Below, piece after piece: positions 1 through 6,461 of a stretch of 9,092 nucleotides of DNA. The translations under genes and the position numbers were made by a program. Source of the DNA: Flavobacteriaceae bacterium (GTDB lineage Bacteria > Bacteroidota > Bacteroidia > Flavobacteriales > Flavobacteriaceae); NCBI GenBank assembly GCA_030633285.1, contig DAOVTC010000030.1:1-9092 (forward strand), read 5' to 3'. The first letter of the stretch is position 1. Each line of letters begins with the position of its first letter. The notes under the pieces are model-generated. The model saw nothing but the letters and a program-made list of their open reading frames with translations, had not been told where the DNA came from and ran no database searches.

Positions 1-1563
1 ATCATAACGTTTTGGAGTTTCATTTTCATAAACATCAATCACTAATGGAAAATCAAAGTTGTTTTCTTGTTTTTGTTTTATTGTAACAGTTACTAGATTA
101 ACTGCTTCACTATAGGTATATGTAAAATCTAATTTTGGATGTCCATTATTGAAATACCATTGATTAAAAAACCAGTTCAAATCTTTTCCCGTAACCTTTT
201 CAAAAGCCAAACGTAATTGATGCGCTTCTCCAGTACCAAACTTATTTTCGTTTAAATACACTTTTAAACCTTCTTTAAATGCAGCGTTACCGATATAATT
301 ACGCAACATGTGCAATATTGCACCTCCTTTATTATAAGATACACCATCAAACATATCTTCTCTGCTATTATAATGATAACGAACCAAATCTTTTAATTCG
401 TTTCCGCCAGCCAAATAACCATCAATTTCATCATGAAGATGAGCATCTGCATGATCTGTTCCGTATTTATATTCAAACCATAAATATTCACTGTAATTTG
501 CAAAAGACTCATTTACAGTTAAATTACTCCAACTTTCGGCAGTTACTAGATCACCAAACCAGTGATGAAAAAGCTCATGTGCTATAGTACTTTCCCAAGA
601 ATTTTCATCAATTAAGTCTCCTGAAGTTTGATACGCCATTTCAGCATGTATCACAGCAGTAGTATTCTCCATGGCGCCGCTTACATAATCCCTTGAAACA
701 ATTTGTGCATACTTTGGCCAAACATATTCCACACCAGTATAATCTGAAAAAAATTGAATCATTTCTGGTGTTAAGCCAAAGATTCCTTTAGCATATTGCT
801 CATATTCTTTTTCAACATAATAATCTACATCAATATTTTTCCATTTATCCTTTACTATACTATATTCTCCAATACCCATAAAAAATAAATACGGTGCATG
901 TTTTTGATCAAATTTCCAGTAATCTGTTCTAGAACCGTCATTATTATCAATTTGTTTATTTAATAAACCATTTGACAATGTTGTGTATTTATTAGGGACT
1001 GTAATATATATTTCTTGTGATGTTTTTTGATTAGGTGAATCAATTGTTGGAAACCAACAACTACTAGATTCTGTCTCTCCCTGAGTCCAGATTTGTGTTG
1101 GTTTATCTGGATCAGATTCATCAGGATCAATAAAATACAGGCCTTTTGCATCAGTTATTGCTGCACTACCCTCTTGTTTTACCTCTTCTGGTCGTGCAGT
1201 ATATTTTATATAAATAGTATATTTATCACCTTTGCCATATGTATTGGCTAATTTTATTTTTAATTTATTATCATCATATTCATATTTTAAGTCTTTATTA
1301 TCTCTAGAAACTTTATGAATTAACATCGATTTTGCATCTAAAGTTAATTCTTGCACATTATAAAAATGAGGTTCTAATGTTATCCAGACCTCCCCATTTA
1401 ATTGGCGTTTTGCAAAATCAAACTTTACTTTTAATTTGGTATGCACTAAATCATTAATTTTTTCATTCTCACCTCTATAAACAGGATTTATTTTATTCTT
1501 GTCTTGTGCATTAGCTGAAAAAATACTAATAACAAAAAAGAGAAATAATACTCGTAACCTCAT
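1..1563 (-). CDS. M1-family zinc aminopeptidase, secreted (3' end cut by window edge)
   Basis: This is a secreted peptidase of family M1 (gluzincin, aminopeptidase N / leukotriene A4 hydrolase type), which removes N-terminal residues from peptides, probably in the periplasm or outside the cell. The 521 visible codons are open from the ATG at 1563 to the window edge, so the C-terminus is missing. Residues 1-19 form a signal peptide (basic MRLR, hydrophobic core, ANA then Q20) without a lipobox cysteine. The substrate-binding GAMEN motif is at residues 296-300. The zinc site HELFH is at 329-333 and the third ligand, E352, lies in NESFA, giving the family's HEXXH-x18-E spacing. Y410 in VSYNKGG fits the transition-state tyrosine. 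The gene has its own TAnnTTTG box and sits behind the terminator of the DUF4252 operon, so it is probably transcribed separately. Family assignment is secure. The natural substrate, and whether the missing end carries a type IX secretion domain, cannot be seen. Confidence 0.94.
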   Translation of the reverse strand, partial: MRLRVLFLFFVISIFSANAQDKNKINPVYRGENEKINDLVHTKLKVKFDFAKRQLNGEVWITLEPHFYNVQELTLDAKSMLIHKVSRDNKDLKYEYDDNKLKIKLANTYGKGDKYTIYIKYTARPEEVKQEGSAAITDAKGLYFIDPDESDPDKPTQIWTQGETESSSCWFPTIDSPNQKTSQEIYITVPNKYTTLSNGLLNKQIDNNDGSRTDYWKFDQKHAPYLFFMGIGEYSIVKDKWKNIDVDYYVEKEYEQYAKGIFGLTPEMIQFFSDYTGVEYVWPKYAQIVSRDYVSGAMENTTAVIHAEMAYQTSGDLIDENSWESTIAHELFHHWFGDLVTAESWSNLTVNESFANYSEYLWFEYKYGTDHADAHLHDEIDGYLAGGNELKDLVRYHYNSREDMFDGVSYNKGGAILHMLRNYIGNAAFKEGLKVYLNENKFGTGEAHQLRLAFEKVTGKDLNWFFNQWYFNNGHPKLDFTYTYSEAVNLVTVTIKQKQENNFDFPLVIDVYENETPKRYD

Positions 1564-1596
1564 GTTCTAAAATTTTATAATATGTTAATAAAAAAG

Positions 1597-1604
1597 CAAA
1601 TATA
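1597..1604 (-). promoter_or_regulatory. Candidate -7 box (TATATTTG) of the M1 peptidase promoter
   Basis: On the minus strand this octamer matches the Bacteroidota housekeeping -7 element TAnnTTTG exactly and lies 33 bp before the M1 peptidase ATG. I see no TTG at the usual distance upstream for a -33 element, although the stretch is AT-rich. It lies just downstream of the preceding operon's terminator, where an independent promoter would be expected. Confidence 0.5.
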
Positions 1605-1641
1605 TACTTTTAGAGATTAATTAGACCGTTAAAAATTGGTT

Positions 1642-1677
1642 AAAAAAAAGCCGTTTTAAGAAAACCTTAAAACAGCT
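1642..1677 (-). terminator. Intrinsic terminator of the sigma/DUF4252 operon
   Basis: Read on the minus strand, a 12-bp stem (1677-1666 with 1660-1649, including one G-U pair at 1674/1652) closes a 5-nt loop and is followed at once by eight T residues (1649-1642 side). It begins 26 bp after the stop of the lipoprotein gene ending at 1704. The U tract is only on the minus-strand transcript, so the direction is clear. Confidence 0.85.
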
Positions 1678-1703
1678 AATATTAAATATATTCAATAAAC
1701 CAA

Positions 1704-2252
1704 TTAATTAAATCCTTCCAATAAATCACCCAATTGCGAAAAGGCAGCGTTATCTTTATCAATGCTTTTCATATCTTTAACCACTTTAATAATCTTTTCA
1801 GGATTCATATGATCACCTAATACTCTGGCAACTACAAATCCTTTTGTCTTATCAGATGCAAATAATATAACTTCATCAATTGCTTCATCAGTACCCAAAT
1901 ACTTAATAACAAAATGAATTCCCTTATTATTACCTCTCATCAATTCATTGAATTTCTTATTTTTAAGAATATCCTTTATTTTTTCATTTTCTACTGAATA
2001 ATCGGCTTCATTTGTATCATTAATTTTAAATGCCAAAACATTCAATTTTTTTAATGAATTTAAAGTTTCTTTTGATTCTTTAGAAACTTCATCTTTTAAA
2101 CTAAATATACTTGCAGGAATATCGAAAGATATAAAATTATCATTGTTCTGTTTTTCTACATAATATTCTTGCAAGCTTTGTCCACTATTACACGATGTAA
2201 ATAATACAACTGTAATTAATATATATACAATTTTTAAAATTGATTTTTTCAT
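1704..2252 (-). CDS. DUF4252 lipoprotein
   Basis: This is a predicted lipoprotein of the DUF4252 family, whose biochemical function is unknown. Residues 1-20 are a lipoprotein signal peptide ending in the lipobox FTSC, with C21 the lipidated cysteine. The residues after it (NSGQSLQ) are not acidic, so there is no surface-export signal and the protein probably stays on the periplasmic face of a membrane. The mature part (182 aa precursor) resembles the protein encoded just upstream at 2271-2795: both have an LK-x-L-x-V-x-AF/AT strand, an ELMR motif (about residues 103-106 here), a hydrophobic V-I-x-Y strand, and a charged C-terminal segment ending near a K-x-V/L-x-x-M helix. It is the last gene of the operon, 18 bp after its paralogue and followed by a strong terminator. 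Its position suggests it is a target or modulator of the operon's ECF sigma factor; that is inference. Confidence 0.85.
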   Translation of the reverse strand: MKKSILKIVYILITVVLFTSCNSGQSLQEYYVEKQNNDNFISFDIPASIFSLKDEVSKESKETLNSLKKLNVLAFKINDTNEADYSVENEKIKDILKNKKFNELMRGNNKGIHFVIKYLGTDEAIDEVILFASDKTKGFVVARVLGDHMNPEKIIKVVKDMKSIDKDNAAFSQLGDLLEGFN

Positions 2253-2270
2253 CGAATTAAGTTTTATTTG

Positions 2271-2795
2271 TTAGCTTTTTTTATTCGCTTTATTTAAGTG
2301 CTCTCCTCCTGGTAAGTTCATTTTTTCAGTAAGTTTTGATATTTGTTTTAAATCAATATTACCAGTTAAAGAAATTATTACAGCCTCACCTGTACCATTT
2401 TCAACATCTTTTACAAACATGAATAATTCTTTAACATAATCTTCACTTGCTCCTTCTTTAACATAGATTACCACATTGTTATCTCCATCTTTAACTCTCA
2501 TCAACTCCTCTAAATTTGCCTTTGCAAGATATTTTTTTACTTCAACAGCCATTTGAATAGCTACTTTAGCATCTTCAGTAGCAAAAACTTTTAAAGATTT
2601 TATATTTTTAATCAGATTTAAGTATTCATCATCAGATTCTGCTCCAATTTTACTCATTAGCGAAAAAGCTTTTTGACTTACAATAACTGATGTTACTCCA
2701 TCAAGATCTTCAAATTTATCGAATTGTGATTGCGCATTAGTCATAAATGGTATTACTACTAAAGCTATTGCTATTATTAACTTGTTAATTTTCAT
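2271..2795 (-). CDS. DUF4252 protein, soluble periplasmic
   Basis: This 174-aa protein belongs to the DUF4252 family of Bacteroidota, of unknown function. Residues 1-21 form a classical signal peptide (MKINK, hydrophobic stretch, TNA then Q22) with no cysteine, so the mature protein should be free in the periplasm or secreted. The mature domain starts with QFDKFEDLDGVTSVIVS, the typical opening of the family, continues through a LKVFA strand and an ELMR motif, and ends in a basic tail (KANKKS). It lies 21 bp after the anti-sigma-like gene and 18 bp before the DUF4252 lipoprotein, so the three genes are almost certainly cotranscribed with the sigma factor. The pairing of a soluble and a lipid-anchored paralogue suggests they act together, for instance as partners in one envelope complex; nothing in the sequence proves this. 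Confidence 0.85.
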   Translation of the reverse strand: MKINKLIIAIALVVIPFMTNAQSQFDKFEDLDGVTSVIVSQKAFSLMSKIGAESDDEYLNLIKNIKSLKVFATEDAKVAIQMAVEVKKYLAKANLEELMRVKDGDNNVVIYVKEGASEDYVKELFMFVKDVENGTGEAVIISLTGNIDLKQISKLTEKMNLPGGEHLNKANKKS

Positions 2796-2816
2796 AATTT
2801 TTATTTTAAATGATTT

Positions 2817-3242
2817 TTATTTGTTTTTAAATATTTTATTTTGTGTATTTTCAAATGTTTGTAATTGAGCTATTGCACCACTACCTTTATTTAGGTTATA
2901 TGAAATTAGTTCTAATGCTTTTTGAGTTTCAACATAGGCTAATCTTGCCTCTTCTTTTTCTGTTATATTTTTTTGATATATTGAAAATGTACTTACAAAT
3001 AATATGACCATGGCTGCAACTGATAACCACCTTAAACTTAATGAACTCTGTGGTAGAGAAATGGATTTAGTAGAAATATCTGATGAGCTGTTTGAATAAT
3101 AATTAAATAATTTTTTATATTCAACCAAATGTAATGGGATATCATCTTTAGAAAAATAGTTTTTCAAAATTCTTTCTTCTTCCAAAGTGGTTTCTGCCTC
3201 TAGATATTTAATAATTAACTTTTCAATTTTGGCTAATTCCAT
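2817..3242 (-). CDS. Single-pass membrane protein, probable anti-sigma factor
   Basis: This 141-aa protein has the layout of a short anti-sigma factor: an acidic and basic cytoplasmic N-terminal region (residues 1-70, with IEKLIIKYLEAETTLEEE near the start), one transmembrane helix (about 72-89), and a short predicted periplasmic coiled-coil-like tail (about 93-141, charged, with KALELISYNLNKG). It lacks the HxxxCxxC zinc motif of classical zinc-binding anti-sigma domains and is too short to be a full FecR protein. The start overlaps the end of the sigma factor gene by 20 bp, which implies translational coupling and supports a sigma/anti-sigma pairing. The N-terminal half resembles the leading segment of many Bacteroidota proteins encoded directly after ECF sigma genes. 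The role as sigma regulator is inferred from position and topology, not from a recognised catalytic or binding motif. Confidence 0.75.
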   Translation of the reverse strand: MELAKIEKLIIKYLEAETTLEEERILKNYFSKDDIPLHLVEYKKLFNYYSNSSSDISTKSISLPQSSLSLRWLSVAAMVILFVSTFSIYQKNITEKEEARLAYVETQKALELISYNLNKGSGAIAQLQTFENTQNKIFKNK

Positions 3243-3738
3243 AATTTTGTTGTTTTACAAATTTTTCACGTAATGTTTTTCTTGCTCTAGACAATGCTAC
3301 TCTAATAGCAGTAGGTTCCATATTAAGTACTTTACCTATTTCATGATATTCATAATTCTCAATATCACGAAGTTGAATAATTATTTTTTGTTTTTCTGGT
3401 AGTTCATCTATCATTTTTTTAATAATATTTGTACTATCATTAACTTCAACCTCTTTTTGTAAAGATATATTTTCATCTTTATAATTACTATGAATCAAAG
3501 TTAGGTTTGAAGCTCTTTTTGACTTTAACTGATCCAAACAATAATTTTTTGTCATCATCATTGCATAGGCTTCAACATTATCATAGGTAGCAATTTTTGA
3601 TTTATTTTTCCACAATTTAAAATAAAGTTCTTGCGTAGCATCTTCTGCTTCGTCAGTTGAAATAAGTAGCCTTTTTGCTAACCTATAAACTTTATCTTTA
3701 AAAGGTAAAACTTTATCTAAAAATTCTGTTTGATTCAT
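3223..3738 (-). CDS. ECF-type RNA polymerase sigma factor
   Basis: This is a 171-aa sigma-70 family factor of the extracytoplasmic-function class, which directs RNA polymerase to a small set of promoters. Region 2 spans about residues 10-76, with the AEDATQELYFKLW core-binding and -10 recognition segment (31-43) and EAYAMMMTKNYCLDQLK (56-72). Region 4 spans about 107-160, opening with ELPEKQKIIIQLRD and containing the helix-turn-helix EIGKVLNMEPTAIRVALSRA (133-152) that reads the -35 element. Regions 1 and 3 are absent, as expected for this class. It heads a four-gene operon and overlaps the probable anti-sigma gene by 20 bp. A TGTAAC-N16-CGTC sequence upstream suggests it transcribes its own operon. 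The signal it responds to is not visible; envelope stress is the usual theme. Confidence 0.95.
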   Translation of the reverse strand: MNQTEFLDKVLPFKDKVYRLAKRLLISTDEAEDATQELYFKLWKNKSKIATYDNVEAYAMMMTKNYCLDQLKSKRASNLTLIHSNYKDENISLQKEVEVNDSTNIIKKMIDELPEKQKIIIQLRDIENYEYHEIGKVLNMEPTAIRVALSRARKTLREKFVKQQNYGISQN

Positions 3739-3782
3739 GTTATTTAACTCAATACAAATATTCTATTAAAATACACCTTTAC

Positions 3783-3808
3783 GACGAGTTACACATAATA
3801 TTGTTACA
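3783..3808 (-). promoter_or_regulatory. Candidate ECF-type autoregulatory promoter
   Basis: On the minus strand TGTAAC (3808-3803) is followed after 16 bp by CGTC (3786-3783), 44 bp before the sigma factor ATG. This agrees with the general ECF promoter pattern of an AAC-containing -35 and a CGTC/CGTA/CGAC -10 at 16-17 bp, known best from Bacillus subtilis SigW, SigX and SigM. The match suggests that the sigma factor drives its own operon. The -35 is the left part of a small palindrome, ATTGTTACAAT (3800-3810). No good TTG-N19-TAnnTTTG housekeeping promoter was found here; AATATTTG at 3762-3755 is one base off the -7 box. Confidence 0.5.
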
Positions 3809-3824
3809 ATTGGTATTATTAAAA

Positions 3825-3849
3825 TGTAATTATTTTCATAAATTGCGAC
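3825..3849 (+). promoter_or_regulatory. Weaker ECF-like promoter facing the S41 peptidase gene
   Basis: TGTAAT (3825-3830), 15 bp, then CGAC (3846-3849) on the plus strand is a degenerate version of the promoter-like element on the other strand of the same 129-bp intergenic region. If used, the leader before the ATG at 3868 would be only about 10 nt. A housekeeping alternative is TTG (3810-3812), 18 bp, TATTTTCA (3831-3838), a two-mismatch -7 box. I cannot decide between them from sequence alone. Confidence 0.3.
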
Positions 3850-3867
3850 GAATTTAAAAAATATATT

Positions 3868-5385
3868 ATGAAGAAGTATTTTATTTTATTATTGGTTTTT
3901 TTAGGAATATTTACACAAATTAGTTGTAGTGACACTGATGATGTTGATCCGGATCCGGATCCGAAACCAACAACCGTAACTCTTAATAACGAAATTAACA
4001 ATTTTGTATGGAAAGGAATGAATTCTTGGTACAATTGGAATACAGATGTTGTTAATTTATCTAATACAAAAGATGATATTCAAGATGATTATTATACTTT
4101 TTTAAATAATTATAATGATCCAGAAGATTTATTTTATAGCTTATGTTATAAATATATTGGAACTGTTGGAGAAGAAAATGCTGTAGATAGGTTTTCTTGG
4201 TTTATAGAAGATTATGTAGTCCAAAATCAACAATTTCAAGGTATTTCTAAATCGTTTGGATTTAGATTACAAGCTGTTCAAATAAATGATGAAGGTGATA
4301 TTATTTTCTATGTAAGATATGTTGCTCCAAATTCTCCAGCCAGTAACGCAGGAATACTAAGAGGAGATATAATAAATGCATTAGATAATGTCGAATTAAA
4401 TACAAGTAATTATAGTGCTACTGTAGGAAAATTATCTAATGAAACCGTTACACTATCATTTGTTTCTGAAAATGGAGGTGCTTTAACACATCTTGAAGAT
4501 AAAACAATCACAGCAATTGAATTATCAGAAGATCCAGTATATTTTAAAAAAGTTTTTAATAATATTAATGGTAAAAAAGTTGGTTATTTAGTTTATAATG
4601 GATTTAGATCCTCTTATAATGATGAATTAAATGCTGCATTTTCATTTTTTAAAGCAGAAGGTGTTAATGAATTGATATTAGATTTAAGACTTAATGGTGG
4701 TGGCTCGGTTTTAACATCAGCATATTTAGCAAGTATGATTTATGCAAATGCTAATACAGAAAAATTTGCTGAATTAAAGTTTAATTCTTTTCATACTAAT
4801 GAGAATGGACCATATGATTTTCAAAATACTTTAAATGTATATAATTCTGATGGAGTTAAAACTGGAGAAGAGAATATCAATAGATTAAATACTTTAAATC
4901 AATTGTACGTTTTAACTTCTGGAAGTACTGCATCTGCAAGTGAAATGATCATAAACGGTTTAAGACCTTATATTCCTGTTAAACTAATGGGAACAACTAC
5001 TTATGGTAAAAATGTTGGATCAATTACATTATATGACTCACCAACTTCAGACTTTACAAATCAAGCTACTGCAAACTCATCACATAAAAATGCAATGCAA
5101 CCCATAGTATTTCAAATTTTTAATAAAAATGATGAAAGCGATTATATACATGGATTTACTCCTGATAAAGAAGTTAAAGAATATCAATTTTGGAATAATA
5201 TTTTACCGTTTGGAGATGAAAATGAAGCTGTATTAAAAGCTGCCCTAGATGATATTAGAGGAATAGCACTTAAAAGCATAAGTCCATTCAAATATGATAA
5301 CATGAAAGTATTTGATGTAATTCAACTCGAAAAAAGATTTGAAAAAGAAATGTATATTGATGATGAGTTCTTTAAAAATAATTAA
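3868..5385 (+). CDS. S41-family (C-terminal processing) peptidase lipoprotein with PDZ region
   Basis: This 505-aa protein is a serine peptidase of family S41, cutting other proteins or their C-terminal tails in the envelope. Residues 1-19 are a lipoprotein signal peptide with lipobox QISC, C20 being lipidated. The following SDTDDVD is acidic and fits the Bacteroidota lipoprotein export signal, so surface display is likely. A DPDPDPKP linker follows. A helical N-terminal domain (about 40-120) precedes a PDZ-like domain (about 125-200, with APNSPASNAGILRGDII). The peptidase domain (about 230-440) has LDLRLNGGG (271-279), the nucleophile segment SGSTASASE with S356 as catalytic serine, and K381 in TYGKNVGS as general base; the 25-residue Ser-Lys spacing equals that of E. 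coli Prc and algal CtpA. It is divergent from the ECF sigma operon and may share its control. The substrate is unknown. Confidence 0.93.
   Translation: MKKYFILLLVFLGIFTQISCSDTDDVDPDPDPKPTTVTLNNEINNFVWKGMNSWYNWNTDVVNLSNTKDDIQDDYYTFLNNYNDPEDLFYSLCYKYIGTVGEENAVDRFSWFIEDYVVQNQQFQGISKSFGFRLQAVQINDEGDIIFYVRYVAPNSPASNAGILRGDIINALDNVELNTSNYSATVGKLSNETVTLSFVSENGGALTHLEDKTITAIELSEDPVYFKKVFNNINGKKVGYLVYNGFRSSYNDELNAAFSFFKAEGVNELILDLRLNGGGSVLTSAYLASMIYANANTEKFAELKFNSFHTNENGPYDFQNTLNVYNSDGVKTGEENINRLNTLNQLYVLTSGSTASASEMIINGLRPYIPVKLMGTTTYGKNVGSITLYDSPTSDFTNQATANSSHKNAMQPIVFQIFNKNDESDYIHGFTPDKEVKEYQFWNNILPFGDENEAVLKAALDDIRGIALKSISPFKYDNMKVFDVIQLEKRFEKEMYIDDEFFKNN
3946..3963 (+). repeat. GATCCG hexanucleotide tandem repeat (x3) inside the S41 gene
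   Basis: Three perfect head-to-tail copies of GATCCG encode Asp-Pro three times in the linker just after the lipidated cysteine of the peptidase. The tract is GC-rich against its AT-rich surroundings. Since the unit is six bases, gain or loss of copies would change the linker length without breaking the frame. Confidence 0.9.
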
Positions 5386-5435
5386 TCCTTTATTTTCATA
5401 GTTAAAAAAGTGAATATTATAAGATAACTTTATTA

Positions 5436-5467
5436 AAAATCACCTAAAATAATATTTAGGTGATTTT
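5436..5467 (+). terminator. Hairpin terminator after the S41 peptidase gene
   Basis: A perfect 13-bp stem (5436-5448 with 5455-5467) encloses a 6-nt loop and ends in TTTT followed by CTT. It starts 50 bp after the peptidase stop codon and 35 bp separate it from the next ATG at 5502. The other strand also ends in a T run, so it could work both ways, but only the plus-strand gene needs it. Confidence 0.85.
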
Positions 5468-5501
5468 CTTAATTTACATTTTGACTGTATAAATTTAACC
5501 C

Positions 5502-5873
5502 ATGCGAATTGATAAATATTTATGGTGTACTCGTTATTATAAAACCAGAAGCATTGCTACTGAAGCTTGTAAAAAAGGGCATATCAAATTAAATAATGTA
5601 AACGTTAAACCATCTAAAGATGTGTTTTCCGGTGAAAAATTAACGATTCGTAAAAATCAAATCAATTATCAAATCATTGTATTAGATATTCCTAAAAATA
5701 GGGTTGGTGCAAAACTAGTTGATTTGTACCGAAAAGATATAACCCCGAAAGAGGCCTTTGAAAATCAAGATTTATTAAAATTTTCCAAAGATTATTATCG
5801 CAAAAAAGGTACAGGAAGACCAACTAAAAAAGACCGTCGCGATATAGAAGATTATACAGATGAAGAATCTTAA
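5502..5873 (+). CDS. S4-domain RNA-binding protein, Hsp15 (HslR)-like
   Basis: This 123-aa protein matches the Hsp15/HslR family across its length. E. coli Hsp15 binds free 50S ribosomal subunits carrying a stalled nascent chain and helps to recycle them. The S4 RNA-binding domain fills residues 1 to about 50: MRIDKYLWCTRYYKTRSIA, the KGHIKLNN turn, KPSKDVFSGEKLTIR. The C-terminal half ends in a basic segment, KGTGRPTKKDRRDIED (102-117), that corresponds to the RRPDKKERRD tail of the E. coli protein, so this is not merely a generic S4 protein. The ATG at 5502 begins directly with the conserved R-x-DK-x-LW motif, which fixes the start. It is the first gene of a tight operon and overlaps the methyltransferase gene by 14 bp. 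A TATAAATTTA stretch lies just before the ATG but is too close to be a convincing promoter with a leader. Confidence 0.9.
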   Translation: MRIDKYLWCTRYYKTRSIATEACKKGHIKLNNVNVKPSKDVFSGEKLTIRKNQINYQIIVLDIPKNRVGAKLVDLYRKDITPKEAFENQDLLKFSKDYYRKKGTGRPTKKDRRDIEDYTDEES

Positions 5874-6459
5874 ACTAGACCAGTCTTATTGGGAAAATAA
5901 CTATCGAAACAATCAAATTGGTTGGGATATCGGTTATGTCTCTCCTCCTATTAAAACTTATTTTGATCAATTATCAAATAAGAAATCTAAAATATTAATA
6001 CCAGGTGCTGGTAATGGTTATGAAGTAGAATATCTTTTTAATCAGGGGTTTAAAGATATTACTGTTGTAGATATTGCTAAGCAACCTTTAAAGAATATTC
6101 AAATAAAAACACCTGATTTTCCTAGAGAACGCTTAATACACACCAACTTCTTCAATCATTCTGACAATTATGATTATATTATTGAACAGACTTTTTTTTG
6201 CTCACTTAATCCAAAGTCAAGATTAGATTATATAAATAAAATGTCTGATTTATTAAATGTTGGAGGCAAATTAGTAGGTGTTTTATTTGATTTTCCTTTA
6301 ACCAGTGATGGGCCTCCTTATGGTGGATCATTAGGTGAATACCTAAACACTTTTTCAAAACAATTTGAAATTAAAGTTTTAAATCGCTGTCATAATTCTA
6401 TAAAACCAAGACAAGGTAGAGAACTTTTTATTATTTTTGAAAAGAAAAATAACTATTAA
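5860..6459 (+). CDS. TPMT-family SAM-dependent methyltransferase
   Basis: This 199-aa enzyme belongs to the thiopurine S-methyltransferase (TPMT) / thiol methyltransferase group, class I Rossmann-fold enzymes that move a methyl group from S-adenosylmethionine to a thiol, halide or similar small acceptor. The N-terminal signature YW...GWDIGYVSPPI is at residues 10-31. The SAM-binding motif I, ILIPGAGNGYE, is at 45-55, followed by the acidic D71 in VVDIA that would hold the ribose. EQTFFCSLNP (109-118) and the loop DFPLTSDGPPYGGS (about 143-156) are typical of this family. The start overlaps the S4 gene by 14 bp in another frame, and the phosphoribosyltransferase gene follows after 2 bp. The real acceptor is unknown: hydrogen sulfide or other thiols, halides and tellurite/selenite are all possible by family. 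The link to its operon neighbours is not obvious. Confidence 0.88.
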   Translation: MKNLKLDQSYWENNYRNNQIGWDIGYVSPPIKTYFDQLSNKKSKILIPGAGNGYEVEYLFNQGFKDITVVDIAKQPLKNIQIKTPDFPRERLIHTNFFNHSDNYDYIIEQTFFCSLNPKSRLDYINKMSDLLNVGGKLVGVLFDFPLTSDGPPYGGSLGEYLNTFSKQFEIKVLNRCHNSIKPRQGRELFIIFEKKNNY

Positions 6460-6461
6460 TT

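Noticed and set aside
279..587. 102-codon open frame on the plus strand
   Set aside because: It lies wholly within the M1 peptidase gene, opposite the GAMEN/HEXXH region, and its product is low-complexity His/Tyr/Asn-rich; it is an antisense shadow.
960..1151. 63-codon open frame on the minus strand
   Set aside because: Out of frame within the M1 peptidase gene, with no domain or signal; the M1 frame is the real one.
3819..4034. 71-codon minus-strand open frame across the S41 gene start
   Set aside because: It is antisense to the peptidase signal peptide and the GATCCG repeat, giving a Gly-Ser repeat as artefact; no family resemblance.
5482..5497. TATAAATTTA stretch just before the S4 gene as a promoter
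   Set aside because: It is one base off TAnnTTTG at 5490-5497 but ends 4 bp before the ATG and has no TTG at proper spacing.
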